A DNA stretch of 64,000 nucleotides from Thiopseudomonas acetoxidans (GCF_030362935.1 NZ_JAUCDY010000004.1:142789-206788); one strand, 5' to 3'. Positions 52,166-62,436 are shown, counted from the stretch's first letter. Notes: generated by a model not told the origin, from the letters alone. Numbers and translations: made by a program.

Positions 52166-53521
52166 TTAAACTCCAGCTAGGTTGCTTAACAGTTGTGATG
52201 CAATAAATAAATAAATGACCACACCCGTAGCATCGCAGACGGAGGTGATTAGGGGCGCGCTCGCGCTGGCCGGGTCAAAACCCATTTTGTTTAATACAAA
52301 GGGTAAGCTCATGCCGATGACACAACCAATCATGACGATAGTGACCATGCTCAATGCCAGCACCAAAGCAACCATCTCATCGCCCCTGATGTAACCTAGT
52401 ACAGATACCGCCGCCGCCATGGTGCCACCTAAAGCAAGTGCTACCAAGGCCTCTCGTCCAAGTAGCACAAACCAGTCCTTCATCACGACCTCGCCGGTAG
52501 CTAGAGCACGCACCATCAGGGTGGCTGATTGTGAACCTGCGTTACCGCCACTATCGACCAGAAGGGGCAAGAAAAATACCAGTACTAGGTTGGCGGCAAT
52601 AATGTCTTCAAAGTGAGCAATGCCTGCACCGGAAAACAAGTTACCAAAGACTAACAACACCAACCAGAATACGCGTTTACGATAAAGCAAGCTGATACTG
52701 GCTTGTTTCATATTACCTAGAGACGTAGTTACACCAGCAGATTTGTGGAAGTCATCGGTGGCTTCTTCGCTAGCAACGTCCATCGCGTCATCGTGGGTGA
52801 CGATACCGACCAAGTGTCCGTTATTGTCGGTAATAGGTAGCGCAATTAAGTCATAGCGCGCGATACGCTTAGCAATATTTTCTTGGTTATCATCCACGTG
52901 ACCGCTGACCAAATCGCTAATCATTAAGTCCTTAATCAGCTTGGCGGGATGTGCCAAAATCAAATCACGCAGCGAAACTACGCCAATCAAAGTGCGCTCT
53001 TCGTCAGTCACATAAGCGTGATAAATGGTTTCCGCATCTGGAGCTTCAAGCCGTAGTGCGTTAATAGCTTCAGCGGCGGTCATGTCCTGTTTGAGCATGG
53101 CATAGTCGGACGTCATCAGTGCGCCGGCTGTGCCTTCTTGGTAGGCAGAAAGTTTGCGGATATTTTCACGCTCGGCGTGCGCCAAAACAGGGAACAGAGC
53201 GTCGCGCTGTTCTTGGTCTAAGCGCTTAAACATGTCAGTACGCTCGTCAGCGGGCATTTCACCCACCAGCTTTGCCAGAATAGCGCGTGGGAAATGACGC
53301 GAAAGAATGACCTGCTGTTCGGGGTCCAAATAACTAAAAATTTCTGCTCGCTTTGGTAGACGCTCCAGCAAACGCCACACCAAACTCGCTTCAACTAATT
53401 CTATAGCATCGGCAATATCCACCGGACGCAAACCTTTAAGCAGCTCAAGCGCGCTGTCGAATTGGTTGTCTTGGATAGACTCGCTGATGACCAGCGCAAT
53501 ATCTTCGTGGGTGATGCTCAT
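52166..53521 (-). CDS. mgtE: Magnesium transporter MgtE
   Basis: 451 residues. N-terminal MgtE_N helical domain (about 1-125), two CBS domains (about 135-255, MTSDYAMLKQDMTAAEAI and DLVSGHVDDNQENIA), plug helix, and five membrane helices with LPLLVDSGGNAGSQSATL and SAPLITSVCDATGVVIYL, the pore motifs with the Mg-binding Asp. Channel for Mg2+ gated by cytoplasmic Mg2+. GGAGACA precedes the start. Confidence 0.94.
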   Translation of the reverse strand: MSITHEDIALVISESIQDNQFDSALELLKGLRPVDIADAIELVEASLVWRLLERLPKRAEIFSYLDPEQQVILSRHFPRAILAKLVGEMPADERTDMFKRLDQEQRDALFPVLAHAERENIRKLSAYQEGTAGALMTSDYAMLKQDMTAAEAINALRLEAPDAETIYHAYVTDEERTLIGVVSLRDLILAHPAKLIKDLMISDLVSGHVDDNQENIAKRIARYDLIALPITDNNGHLVGIVTHDDAMDVASEEATDDFHKSAGVTTSLGNMKQASISLLYRKRVFWLVLLVFGNLFSGAGIAHFEDIIAANLVLVFFLPLLVDSGGNAGSQSATLMVRALATGEVVMKDWFVLLGREALVALALGGTMAAAVSVLGYIRGDEMVALVLALSMVTIVMIGCVIGMSLPFVLNKMGFDPASASAPLITSVCDATGVVIYLFIASQLLSNLAGV

Positions 53522-53811
53522 ACTGTGTCTCCAGGCTTAGCTGTAACTACCTAGAAACGAACATTAAAGGGGGACAAATGTCGTCAATACGAGGTGGTCA
53601 GCAAAGCCGCTGATAATCTAGGTGGGATTGCCCGAAAAATGTTGGGCATAAACAAAAACTTTCCATAAAGGCCTTAAATAGAGTATTAAACCGCTTATGT
53701 GGCGTGCGCATGGTATGGGAAATTAATTGCCATAACAAGCCTAAGGTCTTTCGTGCATTAGTTCGGTGGTATGATTGCGGCTTTATTTAAACTTTCAAAA
53801 GAGGTTTACAC

Positions 53812-54627
53812 ATGCTGAAACTGGCGGTCTTTGGTAACCCTATTGCGCACAGTAAATCACCACAAATTCATCAGCTATTTGCCGAGCAAATCCAGCAGCA
53901 AATTAGTTATGAGCCAATTTTAGCGCCGTTGGATGACTTTGTTGGTTCTGTGACTGAGTTTTTTCAAGAAGGGCGAGGAGCCAATGTTACGGTACCTTTT
54001 AAAGAGCAGGCTTTTGCTTGGGCGAATGAGTTAACCCCAAGAGCGCAGCGCGCTAAAGCTGTAAATACCCTGATAAAACAGGTAGATGGTGCGATTTTGG
54101 GCGACAACACAGACGGAGTTGGCTTGGTTAATGATTTGCTAAATCAAACCGTGGTGTTGCGCGGTAAAAAAATATTGATTCTGGGTGCCGGTGGTGCCGT
54201 ACGCGGTATTTTGCAACCATTGTTGGCGCAGCAGCCACAAGAGCTCTGCATCGCTAACCGCACGGTAGAAAAAGCCGAGCAGCTGTGTACTGAGTTTGTT
54301 GATTTAGGTCCAGTGGTGGCTTGTGGCTACGACTGGATCGAAACGCCTGTGGACATCATCATCAACGGCACTTCTGCGAGCCTGCACGGTGAGTTACCGC
54401 CTATAGCACCCAGTCTTATTAAAGCCGGACATACGCTGTGTTACGATATGATGTACAGCAAACAGCCTACAGCGTTTAACCGTTGGGCGACTGAGCACGG
54501 CGCGGGACAAACTCTTGATGGCTTAGGTATGTTGGTCGAGCAAGCAGCAGAAGCATTTTATCTGTGGACTGGCGTGCGTCCTGATTCTCAAGCAGTTTTA
54601 GCCAGCATGCGTGCGTCTTTATCCTAA
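53812..54627 (+). CDS. aroE: Shikimate dehydrogenase (NADP)
   Basis: 271 residues. Substrate site GNPIAHSKSPQIH, NVTVPFKEQAF (Lys catalytic), NTLIKQ and DNTDGVG, cofactor loop LGAGGAVRGIL, NRT at about 146, and NGTSASL. Fourth enzyme-type step of the shikimate pathway in the cytoplasm. Convergent with tsaC, which also neighbours it in Pseudomonas. Confidence 0.95.
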   Translation: MLKLAVFGNPIAHSKSPQIHQLFAEQIQQQISYEPILAPLDDFVGSVTEFFQEGRGANVTVPFKEQAFAWANELTPRAQRAKAVNTLIKQVDGAILGDNTDGVGLVNDLLNQTVVLRGKKILILGAGGAVRGILQPLLAQQPQELCIANRTVEKAEQLCTEFVDLGPVVACGYDWIETPVDIIINGTSASLHGELPPIAPSLIKAGHTLCYDMMYSKQPTAFNRWATEHGAGQTLDGLGMLVEQAAEAFYLWTGVRPDSQAVLASMRASLS

Positions 54628-54645
54628 TCCTGCTTGCATTTGCAG

Positions 54646-55203
54646 CTAGGCAGGACGAATAACCTGTCCGCTGAGTAAATCTTTAATGCAGCTTGGCTGA
54701 GTGTGCTCCCCCAGTGGGGCATTTAACACAGCATCGAGTTGCTGATGAAAATACTGTTCAACGCGTAAGCGGCTACTAGCAGCAGGATGTCCAGTTGGAT
54801 TGGCTGAAGTAGACACCAAGGGACCGGTTAAGCGACATAGCTGCTGTACCAAAGGGTGCGCGCTGACTCGCAGCGCCACAGAATTGTGTTGCCCGGTAAT
54901 CCAATTAGGCAGGCGGTTGTGGTGCGGAACCAGCCAAGTGTTTGGTCCGGGCCAAGAGTTATACAGCTGTTGCATTAGCAAGTCCGGTAAACCTGCCAGT
55001 AACTCAGCAAACTGTGTTATATCGGCGGCTACAAGAATTAAACCTTTGCTTACGCAGCGTTGTTTTAGCGCCAAAACTCGCATCACAGCCGCTTTATTCC
55101 ATGGGTCGCACCCTAGCCCCCACACCGCTTCTGTTGGGTAGGCGATTACGCCTCCGTGCTTTATTTTTTGTGCGGCTTGTTGTAGCTGCCATGTGCTGTG
55201 CAT
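54646..55203 (-). CDS. tsaC: Threonylcarbamoyl-AMP synthase
   Basis: 185 residues, the short TsaC (YrdC) form. GGVIAYPTEAVWGLGCDP, LKQRCVSKGLILVA, GPNTWLVP and LVSTSANPTG follow the family pattern. It makes threonylcarbamoyl-AMP for tRNA t6A37. Next in order on this strand is dprA, then the LysM gene, as in Pseudomonas, here with one extra gene between tsaC and dprA. Confidence 0.93.
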   Translation of the reverse strand: MHSTWQLQQAAQKIKHGGVIAYPTEAVWGLGCDPWNKAAVMRVLALKQRCVSKGLILVAADITQFAELLAGLPDLLMQQLYNSWPGPNTWLVPHHNRLPNWITGQHNSVALRVSAHPLVQQLCRLTGPLVSTSANPTGHPAASSRLRVEQYFHQQLDAVLNAPLGEHTQPSCIKDLLSGQVIRPA

Positions 55204-55236
55204 TGCGTTCCAGCTTAAGAGTGGACTATCAGAGAA

Positions 55237-55797
55237 TTATAACTCAAGACCAACGTTGATCATGGTTGCGGCTGTACCCAGTAAAAGAATCTCGGCACCC
55301 AGCCGACGGTATTTTACTCCAAGCGATGGAATAACAGCAGGTGCGATTTCAAAGCGGTTTAAAGGAATTTTATCGCGATACTCCCCTTTGTAGCCGTACA
55401 GCAGTCCTGCGGTTACTTTGCCGTAAAAAGGAGTGCCGGCAAAATCAAACCTTTTACCCGTATAGCCATAATAGGAACGCCTGCCAAAAGAATGTCGGAA
55501 CGTCGCGCCGCCAAGCAGGTAACTGTTTGCTGTGTGGCGCTCTAAACCAATTAAATCTTGGTTGTTATTATGCTCAGGTTTGGGGTTAAAGTGTTTAGTG
55601 TACAGGCTGGTTTGGATATACCAGTAGGGTTCAGCCGGTACGGGTTTAAATAGAACATGAAGATAAGAAGATAGAGTTTTTTTAGGCGCTGACTCGATTG
55701 TTTTGTCCTGCGTGGTTTCTTGCTCAGCGTAAGCAGTTGAGTATGAGGATAGAGTCGTAAGCGTTAGCATGCATGATTTTACCAGTCTCCAGCTCAT
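55237..55797 (-). CDS. Outer-membrane beta-barrel-like protein of unknown role
   Basis: 186 residues from the ATG at 55797, chosen because AAGGAG lies 7 nt upstream and a signal peptide follows (MSWRLVKSCMLTLTTL to AYA, about 24 residues). The body has alternating aromatic strands (EPYWYIQTSLYTKHFNP, SYLLGGATFRHSFGRRSYYGYTGKRF) and ends VGLEL, as in small outer-membrane barrels. Pseudomonas homologues are sometimes annotated sn-glycerol-3-phosphate transporter, which I would not trust. It sits between dprA and tsaC. Confidence 0.7.
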   Translation of the reverse strand: MSWRLVKSCMLTLTTLSSYSTAYAEQETTQDKTIESAPKKTLSSYLHVLFKPVPAEPYWYIQTSLYTKHFNPKPEHNNNQDLIGLERHTANSYLLGGATFRHSFGRRSYYGYTGKRFDFAGTPFYGKVTAGLLYGYKGEYRDKIPLNRFEIAPAVIPSLGVKYRRLGAEILLLGTAATMINVGLEL

Positions 55798-55832
55798 TGT
55801 GCTCCTTAACAGAAAAGTGTGTGCCATAAGCA

Positions 55833-56942
55833 CTAAGATGATTTTTTGGGCAGATAGTGCCACAAGCCTGCTTTAGTGTAAATTTTACCGTCTAGCTCAA
55901 GCTCAGTGAGTTGTTGCAAGACGGTAGGCATGTCTAGCTGTAATTGCTGCGCAAGTTCGTCGTTACCCATGGGGTTGCTTTGCAATAGAGCGAGTAAAGC
56001 GCAGGGCGCGGTTTCTGCTGGCTTGGGCTCTGAGTCATGTATGGGCGTACTAAGCCAATGTTGCCAAGCACCTAGAATATCCTGTACGCACTCGACCAAT
56101 ACAGCACCATCACGCAACAGTTGATGACAGCCTTTGCTGCCGGGGTAGTGAATTGAGCCGGGAATGGCAAATACATCGCGATTTTGTTCAGCAGCGTAAC
56201 GTGCGGTAATCAAAGAACCGCTGGCTAAACCAGCCTCAACAACTAAAACACCCAGCGATAAACCACTAATAATGCGATTACGTTTTGGGAAATTAGCTGC
56301 GATTGGGCTGACATCTAAGCAAAACTCTGAAACCAGTGCGCCGCTGGATTGTGCAATTTGTTCACGCAAGGCGTGATTGGATTTCGGGTAAGTATGCCAC
56401 AAGCCTGTACCTACAACGGCGAGCGTGCAGCCACCGGCTTTCAGTGCGCCCTGATGTGCTGCGGTGTCAATGCCTGAGGCTAACCCACTGGTGATTGCAC
56501 AACCTGCTGCGGCCAGTGTTTTGGCAAAATGATAGGCGGTCTGTTTGTTAGTGGGAGTAGCGTTGCGGCTGCCCACAATAGCAAGCTGTGGCATGGCTAG
56601 CGCTTTTGGATTGCCTTCCACAAACAGCACAGCTGGGGCGGCGTGGGTTTCGCTGAGCAAAGCCGGATAGTCTAAGCTGTCGTGCAAGATGAGGTGATGC
56701 AGAGGGTGTTCAGCCCACTTTAACGCTGCCTCAGCTTTTTGTAGCACTTCATTACTTTGACTAAGGGTTTTGCATTGTTCAGGCAGACCAAGTTGTAGCC
56801 ATGCTGAGGTGGATGCTGCCAGTGCAGCTTCGGCGCTTGAGAAATGATTGAGCAGTAGCTGAAAACGCTGTGGGCCAATTTGGGGCGTGGCGTGCAAACA
56901 AAGACGCGCGTGCAGCTCGCGGGCAGAAATATCCTGTGCCAT
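55833..56942 (-). CDS. dprA: DNA-processing protein DprA
   Basis: 369 residues. Rossmann-like DprA core: AIVGSRNATPTNKQTAYHFAK, SGLASGIDTAAHQGAL, VVGTGLWHTYPKSNHAL, FPKRNRIISGLS and EAGLASGSLITARYAAEQNRDVFAIPG, then a C-terminal winged-helix domain (about 305-369). It protects incoming single-stranded DNA and loads RecA in transformation. No other competence genes are in this window. Confidence 0.95.
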   Translation of the reverse strand: MAQDISARELHARLCLHATPQIGPQRFQLLLNHFSSAEAALAASTSAWLQLGLPEQCKTLSQSNEVLQKAEAALKWAEHPLHHLILHDSLDYPALLSETHAAPAVLFVEGNPKALAMPQLAIVGSRNATPTNKQTAYHFAKTLAAAGCAITSGLASGIDTAAHQGALKAGGCTLAVVGTGLWHTYPKSNHALREQIAQSSGALVSEFCLDVSPIAANFPKRNRIISGLSLGVLVVEAGLASGSLITARYAAEQNRDVFAIPGSIHYPGSKGCHQLLRDGAVLVECVQDILGAWQHWLSTPIHDSEPKPAETAPCALLALLQSNPMGNDELAQQLQLDMPTVLQQLTELELDGKIYTKAGLWHYLPKKSS

Positions 56943-56965
56943 AACAACTTCCTTGTTAAATCAAA

Positions 56966-56989
56966 CAAGGCGTGTAGAAACACGCCTTG
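56966..56989 (-). terminator. Intrinsic terminator after the LysM gene
   Basis: On the minus strand CAAGGCGTG (56989-56981) pairs with CACGCCTTG (56974-56966), 6-nt loop, followed by TTTGATTT. It ends the LysM transcript; dprA begins 24 bp later. Confidence 0.8.
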
Positions 56990-56999
56990 CTCAGTCTTG

Positions 57000-58022
57000 T
57001 TACGGGTTTTTAACTTTATCCATAACGGCTAGTTGACGGCTAGCGTAGAGTACTAAGCCGTAACTGATTTTGTCGTAGGTGCGAAACACCATCAGCAGGC
57101 CAGAGCGCTCGTCTGGGATTTTTACCTTATCGCCGGTAACACGGTCGCGCACGGTTTCACCTGTTTTGTAAACGGCTAGCACGCTGCCCTCTACCAGTCC
57201 GTCACGCGTACCCTTGTTGATGGTGACTACGTCGTACTGACCAATTTGCGAAACACCGCGAGGTACATCAAGAATCACGCCGTTAATTTGTTCTTTGGGT
57301 TCGCTGGGAAAAAAGGTTGAGTTGATCGTTCTTTCTTCAGTAGCAAACAAGCGGTCAGCGATACGTACTTCCTGCGCGGTACGGCTAAGGACTAAAGTGC
57401 CTATTTCGCCCTCACTTGAAATGATGTCGCCCGTCCCAATGTAATCAGCATTGATACCTAAAAACTCTTGAGTCTGTGGATCAGTGTATACACGGCCTTG
57501 GCGGAAAATGTTGTAGTTTTCATCAGGAGCCAAAGAGCCGCGCGCATAGATGCGATCGCCTTTGCCGCTAAGCACGCGTTCTGCATTACCGGCGACTATG
57601 TAAGGAGCGCCCTCAAACTCTGCGACAGAGTTAATAATGCGGTTGTTGATTAAGAAGCTATTAATGCTTTCTAAAGGAATGGTTGGGATAGCCTCTGCCA
57701 TTGGCGTACTACGCACCTTGGGTGATAGCTTGACAGTACCGCGGCTTTCGCCACGATTGAGCATGATGCGTGGTTGGCCATCAATATAAACCAGACTTAG
57801 AATATCGCCGGGGTAAATAAGGTGTGGGTTGGCTACTTGTGGGTTGGCATGCCAAATCTCAGGCCATTTCCATGGTTTGCTAAGAAACTTGCCTGAAATG
57901 TCCCATAGAGTGTCACCTTTAACAACGGTATACTTGTCTGGGTGGTTATCTTTTAACTCCACTTGCGCTTGCACTAATCCGGCAGTGACTAGCAACAACA
58001 GAGCGACTAATGTTTTCCTCAT
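57000..58022 (-). CDS. LysM-domain exported protein
   Basis: 340 residues. Signal peptide (about 1-19, LVALLLLVTAGLVQA), then a LysM domain (about 30-80: YTVVKGDTLWDISGKF, IWHANPQVANPHLIYPGDIL), then a long beta-rich region without known catalytic motifs. It should bind peptidoglycan in the periplasm. The gene precedes dprA and is divergent from def in Pseudomonas, and so it is here. Confidence 0.88.
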   Translation of the reverse strand: MRKTLVALLLLVTAGLVQAQVELKDNHPDKYTVVKGDTLWDISGKFLSKPWKWPEIWHANPQVANPHLIYPGDILSLVYIDGQPRIMLNRGESRGTVKLSPKVRSTPMAEAIPTIPLESINSFLINNRIINSVAEFEGAPYIVAGNAERVLSGKGDRIYARGSLAPDENYNIFRQGRVYTDPQTQEFLGINADYIGTGDIISSEGEIGTLVLSRTAQEVRIADRLFATEERTINSTFFPSEPKEQINGVILDVPRGVSQIGQYDVVTINKGTRDGLVEGSVLAVYKTGETVRDRVTGDKVKIPDERSGLLMVFRTYDKISYGLVLYASRQLAVMDKVKNP

Positions 58023-58169
58023 GTAATGATTCCCTTTAGCATAGGCAGATTGCTGGAGTGACCCATAAAGATTACTCCAAAATCTTTAGAATTGAAGCAG
58101 TATTACATCAATGCATGTAATAATAACAGTGCAAATTAATTTTATTCCACAAGTACATCACAAACGCAT

Positions 58170-58679
58170 ATGGCAATTTTAAAAATACTTGAATTCCCAG
58201 ATCCGCGCTTGCGCACCATAGCGCAACCGGTGGTTAAGGTCGATAATCAAATACGTGAACTGGTCGACGATATGTTCGAAACCATGTACGACGCGCCGGG
58301 GATTGGCTTAGCTGCTACTCAGGTGGATGTGCATCAGCGTATTGTCGTTATGGACTTATCGGATGATAAGTCTGAGCCCTTAGTGTTCATCAACCCTGAG
58401 TTTACTGTGCTTACTGAAGAAACCGACGTATATCAGGAAGGTTGTTTGTCGGTGCCCGGGTTTTATGAGGATGTACAGCGGCCGCAGCGAGTCAAAGTGA
58501 ATGCTTTGGACCGTAATGGTGAGCCCTTTGAGATCATCGCAGAAGGTTTGTTGGCCATCTGTGTGCAGCACGAGTGCGACCATCTCAACGGTAAGTTGTT
58601 TGTTGACTACTTGTCTAACCTCAAGCGCAACCGTATTAGAAAAAAACTCGAAAAACAGCACCGCCAAGCGCAGCAGTAA
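58170..58679 (+). CDS. def: Peptide deformylase
   Basis: 169 residues. The three PDF motifs GIGLAATQV, EGCLSVPG and QHECDHLNG (metal Cys and two His, catalytic Glu) are intact. Removes the formyl group of nascent proteins. First of def-fmt-rsmB; fmt begins 32 bp on. Confidence 0.96.
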   Translation: MAILKILEFPDPRLRTIAQPVVKVDNQIRELVDDMFETMYDAPGIGLAATQVDVHQRIVVMDLSDDKSEPLVFINPEFTVLTEETDVYQEGCLSVPGFYEDVQRPQRVKVNALDRNGEPFEIIAEGLLAICVQHECDHLNGKLFVDYLSNLKRNRIRKKLEKQHRQAQQ

Positions 58680-58711
58680 GCCCAGCGCTATCATTTTGTT
58701 CAAGGAATGCA

Positions 58712-59656
58712 ATGTCAGATTCAGCCCGTATAGTGTTTGCCGGTACGCCGGAGTTTGCTGCTCAGCATTTACAAGCCTTACTCGACTCCCAGCATAAGGT
58801 GGTGTCGGTTTACACCCAGCCGGATCGCCCTGCAGGACGTGGGCAAAAGCTGGTGGCCAGTCCGGTCAAACAACTCGCGCTGGCGCACGATATTCCCGTG
58901 TTACAACCGCAAAACCTACGGACTGAAGAGGCTCAAGCTACGCTTGCTGAATTCAAGGCAGACTTGATGGTGGTCGTAGCTTACGGGCTGATTTTGCCGC
59001 AAGCCATTCTCGATACCCCACGTTTGGGCTGCATTAACAGCCATGCCTCGTTGCTGCCACGTTGGCGAGGGGCAGCGCCCATTCAGCGTGCCATCGAAGC
59101 GGGTGATGCCGAAACCGGCGTTACAGTGATGCAGATGGAAGCCGGTTTGGATACTGGCCCAATGCTGCTAAAAGTAGCGACACCTATTGCTGCTAGCGAC
59201 ACCGGCGGCAGCCTGCATGACCGCTTAGCCAGCATGGGCCCGCCTGCCGTACTAGAGACCGTTGCGCAACTCTTAGCTGGCACGGCGCAGCCTGTTATTC
59301 AGCAGAATGAGTTGGCTACCTACGCGCACAAACTAAGCAAAGGCTGTGCATTCATTGACTGGCAACAGCCGGCACAGGTCATTGAGCGTGCTGTGCGTGC
59401 CTTTCATCCTTGGCCGATTAGTCATACGCTGCTGGGCGAGACCAGTATTAAAGTACATGCTGCGCAGGTGGTTGAGCAGCAGGGCACACCCGGCAGTATT
59501 CTGCAGGTCAGCCGCGAAGGGTTGCTGGTGGCTTGTGGGCAGGATGCGTTGTTAATCACGCAGATGCAGCTGCCTAACGCGAAGGCGTTGGCGTTTGCGG
59601 ATATTTACAATGGTCGTGCTGATCTCTTTACTCTGGGTCAGGTGCTGGGCGCATGA
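58712..59656 (+). CDS. fmt: Methionyl-tRNA formyltransferase
   Basis: 314 residues. FAGTPEFAAQHL at the N-terminus, folate and catalytic site SHASLLPRWRGAAPIQRA and TGVTVMQMEAGLDTGPML, then the C-terminal OB-like domain (about 205-314). Formylates initiator tRNA, the counterpart of def. Its stop overlaps rsmB by 4 bp. Confidence 0.96.
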   Translation: MSDSARIVFAGTPEFAAQHLQALLDSQHKVVSVYTQPDRPAGRGQKLVASPVKQLALAHDIPVLQPQNLRTEEAQATLAEFKADLMVVVAYGLILPQAILDTPRLGCINSHASLLPRWRGAAPIQRAIEAGDAETGVTVMQMEAGLDTGPMLLKVATPIAASDTGGSLHDRLASMGPPAVLETVAQLLAGTAQPVIQQNELATYAHKLSKGCAFIDWQQPAQVIERAVRAFHPWPISHTLLGETSIKVHAAQVVEQQGTPGSILQVSREGLLVACGQDALLITQMQLPNAKALAFADIYNGRADLFTLGQVLGA

Positions 59657-60963
59657 ATCCACGCCTCGCTGCTGCCCATGCCCTAACTGCAGTTCTTAAC
59701 GGTAAAGCCTCGCTCGCAGGCAGCTTGCCCAACGTGTTGGCTAAAGTCACCGTGCGCGATCGCCCGCTGGTGCAAGAGCTCGCGCTGGGCAGTGCGCGTT
59801 GGTATCCGCGTTTGGAAATCCTAGCCGCACAGTTTTTAAGCAAACCCCTGCGTAAAGCCGATCAAGACGTACAGGCGTTGCTGATTATTGGTCTGTACCA
59901 ATTGCTCTATACCCGTATTCCGCCGCATGCTGCGATTAGTGAAACCGTTGACTGCGCTAAAACCTTAAAGAAACAATGGGCGCAAGGCATGCTCAATGCC
60001 GTGTTACGCCGCGCCCAAGCGGAAGCTGAAGAACTGTTGCCGCAACTGGAAAAAGACCCTGTGGTGCTCACGGCGCACCCGCGCTGGCTACAAAAAGCCT
60101 TGAAAGCACACTGGCCTGAGCACTGGTTGGACATTTGTGCCGCCAATAACAGCCATCCGCCGCTGACTTTGCGGGTTAATCAACAGCATATGAGCCGTGA
60201 CGACTACGTGCAGCAGCTAGCGCAGGTTGGTATCGCCGCGACAGCGACGCCTTTTAGTCGCCACGGCGTGCAGTTGGCGCAGGCCTGTGATGTGACCGAG
60301 CTGCCCGGCTTTGTCAAAGGTTGGTGCAGCGTGCAGGACGAAGCAGCGCAGTTGTCCGCCGATTTGTTGGATGTGCAACCCGGTCAGCGTGTGCTGGATG
60401 CTTGTTGCGCGCCCGGCGGTAAAACCTGCCATATCCTCGAAACTCAACCCGCTTTTGGCCAGTTGGTAGCGGTGGATTTAGAAGCGCACCGCCTGCTTCG
60501 AGTGGAAGAAAATTTACAGCGTTTGGGCTTAAAGGCTGAACTCAAAGCCGCGGACATTCGCGATCTGGACGCTTGGTGGGATGGACAGCCCTTTGCGCGC
60601 ATCTTGTTGGATGCGCCCTGTTCGGCGACCGGCGTGATTCGCCGCAACCCCGATATCAAACTCACCCGCCACGCCGAAGATATTCCTGCGCTGGCGCAAT
60701 TACAGGGCGAGTTGTTAGAGGTATTGTGGTCGACCTTGGAGCCCGGCGGTGTACTGCTGTATGCCACCTGTTCGGCTCTACCAGATGAAAACACCCAAGT
60801 GATTGAGCAGTTCTTAACCCGTACCGCTGACGCGCAAGAGTGGCCGTTTGAGCTGGCGTGCGGGATTGCTCAGCCGCGTGGGCGACAGCTGTTGGCGCAA
60901 GCACATGGGCATGATGGGTTTTATTATGCACGTTTACGAAAAGTTAACGCACCTACCCAGTAA
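59653..60963 (+). CDS. rsmB: 16S rRNA (cytosine(967)-C5)-methyltransferase
   Basis: 436 residues. N-terminal NusB-like RNA-binding domain (about 1-140), then SAM domain DACCAPGGKTCHIL, and the two Cys of m5C enzymes in LLDAPCSATGVIRRNPDIK and LLYATCSALPDEN. Methylates C967 of 16S rRNA. Translationally coupled to fmt. Confidence 0.95.
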   Translation: MNPRLAAAHALTAVLNGKASLAGSLPNVLAKVTVRDRPLVQELALGSARWYPRLEILAAQFLSKPLRKADQDVQALLIIGLYQLLYTRIPPHAAISETVDCAKTLKKQWAQGMLNAVLRRAQAEAEELLPQLEKDPVVLTAHPRWLQKALKAHWPEHWLDICAANNSHPPLTLRVNQQHMSRDDYVQQLAQVGIAATATPFSRHGVQLAQACDVTELPGFVKGWCSVQDEAAQLSADLLDVQPGQRVLDACCAPGGKTCHILETQPAFGQLVAVDLEAHRLLRVEENLQRLGLKAELKAADIRDLDAWWDGQPFARILLDAPCSATGVIRRNPDIKLTRHAEDIPALAQLQGELLEVLWSTLEPGGVLLYATCSALPDENTQVIEQFLTRTADAQEWPFELACGIAQPRGRQLLAQAHGHDGFYYARLRKVNAPTQ

Positions 60964-61062
60964 ACGCCTCGCTTAAGCATTTATGGATTGTGCCTCTGCA
61001 CCAGCAAGCGTGCTTTAATAGACACCTAATAACAGCAACAACAGCTATCACAGAGGTCGTTG

Positions 61063-62436
61063 ATGAAAATTATCATCCTGGGCGCAGGTCAGGTGGGCGG
61101 AAATTTGGCTGAACAACTCGCCAATGAAGCTAATGATATTACCGTAGTGGATACGGATGCTGAGCATTTGCGCGAGCTGGGTGAGCGATTAGATATTCGC
61201 ACGGTAGCAGGGCATGCTTCTTTTCCGACTATTTTGCGCCAAGCAGGAGCCGATGACGCCGATATGCTGGTAGCTGTGACCAACAGCGATGAAATCAACA
61301 TGATTGCCTGCCAAGTAGCGCATACCCTATTTCGCACGCCGACTAAAATTGCCCGTGTACGAGCGACGCAGTATTTAACCCGCGCCGATTTGTTTGCCCC
61401 AGATGCTTTGCCCATTGATGTGCTCATCAGTCCTGAGCAAGTAGTCACTCACCATATTAAGCGCCTCATTGAGCACCCGGGTACTTTGCAGGTCATGGAC
61501 TTTGCCGACGGCAAGGCGCAGTTGGTCTGTGTGCGCGCCCACTATGGCGGTCTGTTGGTTGGGCAGCAATTACGCCAGTTACGCGAACACCTGCCTAATG
61601 CCGATATTCGTGTTGCCGCGATTTTTCGCCGCGATCGCCCCATCATCCCAACTGGCGACACCGCTATTGAAGTGGACGATGAAGTGTTTTTTATTGCCGC
61701 GCGCCACCGTATTCGCGAGATGATGAGCGAACTTAGAAGCGTAGAAGTGGGTTATCAACGTGTTGTAATTGCTGGTGGTGGTCAAGTAGGCGAGCGCTTG
61801 GCAGAGGCTATCGAAAGCCATTGTCAGGTTAAGATTATTGAAATGAATCCCGCGCGCTGTCGTCACTTATCGGGCACTCTCGACAGCACGCTAGTGTTGC
61901 ATGGCAGCGCTTCGGATCGGGAACTGTTGATTGAGGAAAATATTGATCAAGCAGATTTGTTTATTGCCGTAACCAATGATGATGACGCCAATATCATGTC
62001 TTCTTTGCTGGCCAAGCGACTGGGTGTGCGCAAAGTCATGGCGCTGATTAATAACCCTGCTTATTTGGATTTGATGCAGGGCGGTGCGATTGATATTGCT
62101 ATCAGCCCTCAGTTGGCGACCCTTAGTGTACTGCTTGCTCACGTACGCCGCGGTGATGTGGTCAGTGTGCACTCACTACGCCGTGGCGCTGCCGAAGCCA
62201 TTGAAGCTATAGCCCATGGGGACAATAAGTCCAGCAAGGTCGTAGGGCGTAAAATCAGCGAAATACGTTTGCCACCTGGCGCTACCATTGGCGCAATTAT
62301 TCGTGACGAAGAAGTGTTGATGGCCGATGATGGGCAAGAAATTGCCAGCGGTGATCATGTAATTTTATTCGTGGTGGACAAAAAACATATTCCTGCTGTG
62401 GAGCGTTTGTTCCAAGTAGGATTAACTTTTTTCTAA
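61063..62436 (+). CDS. trkA: Trk potassium uptake regulator TrkA
   Basis: 457 residues from the ATG at 61063 (GAGGT upstream). Two tandem RCK units: NAD-binding IILGAGQVGGNLAEQL (about 3-18) and VVIAGGGQVGERLAEA (about 234), each followed by a TrkA_C part. Cytoplasmic gating ring for TrkH, encoded 14 bp downstream. Confidence 0.96.
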   Translation: MKIIILGAGQVGGNLAEQLANEANDITVVDTDAEHLRELGERLDIRTVAGHASFPTILRQAGADDADMLVAVTNSDEINMIACQVAHTLFRTPTKIARVRATQYLTRADLFAPDALPIDVLISPEQVVTHHIKRLIEHPGTLQVMDFADGKAQLVCVRAHYGGLLVGQQLRQLREHLPNADIRVAAIFRRDRPIIPTGDTAIEVDDEVFFIAARHRIREMMSELRSVEVGYQRVVIAGGGQVGERLAEAIESHCQVKIIEMNPARCRHLSGTLDSTLVLHGSASDRELLIEENIDQADLFIAVTNDDDANIMSSLLAKRLGVRKVMALINNPAYLDLMQGGAIDIAISPQLATLSVLLAHVRRGDVVSVHSLRRGAAEAIEAIAHGDNKSSKVVGRKISEIRLPPGATIGAIIRDEEVLMADDGQEIASGDHVILFVVDKKHIPAVERLFQVGLTFF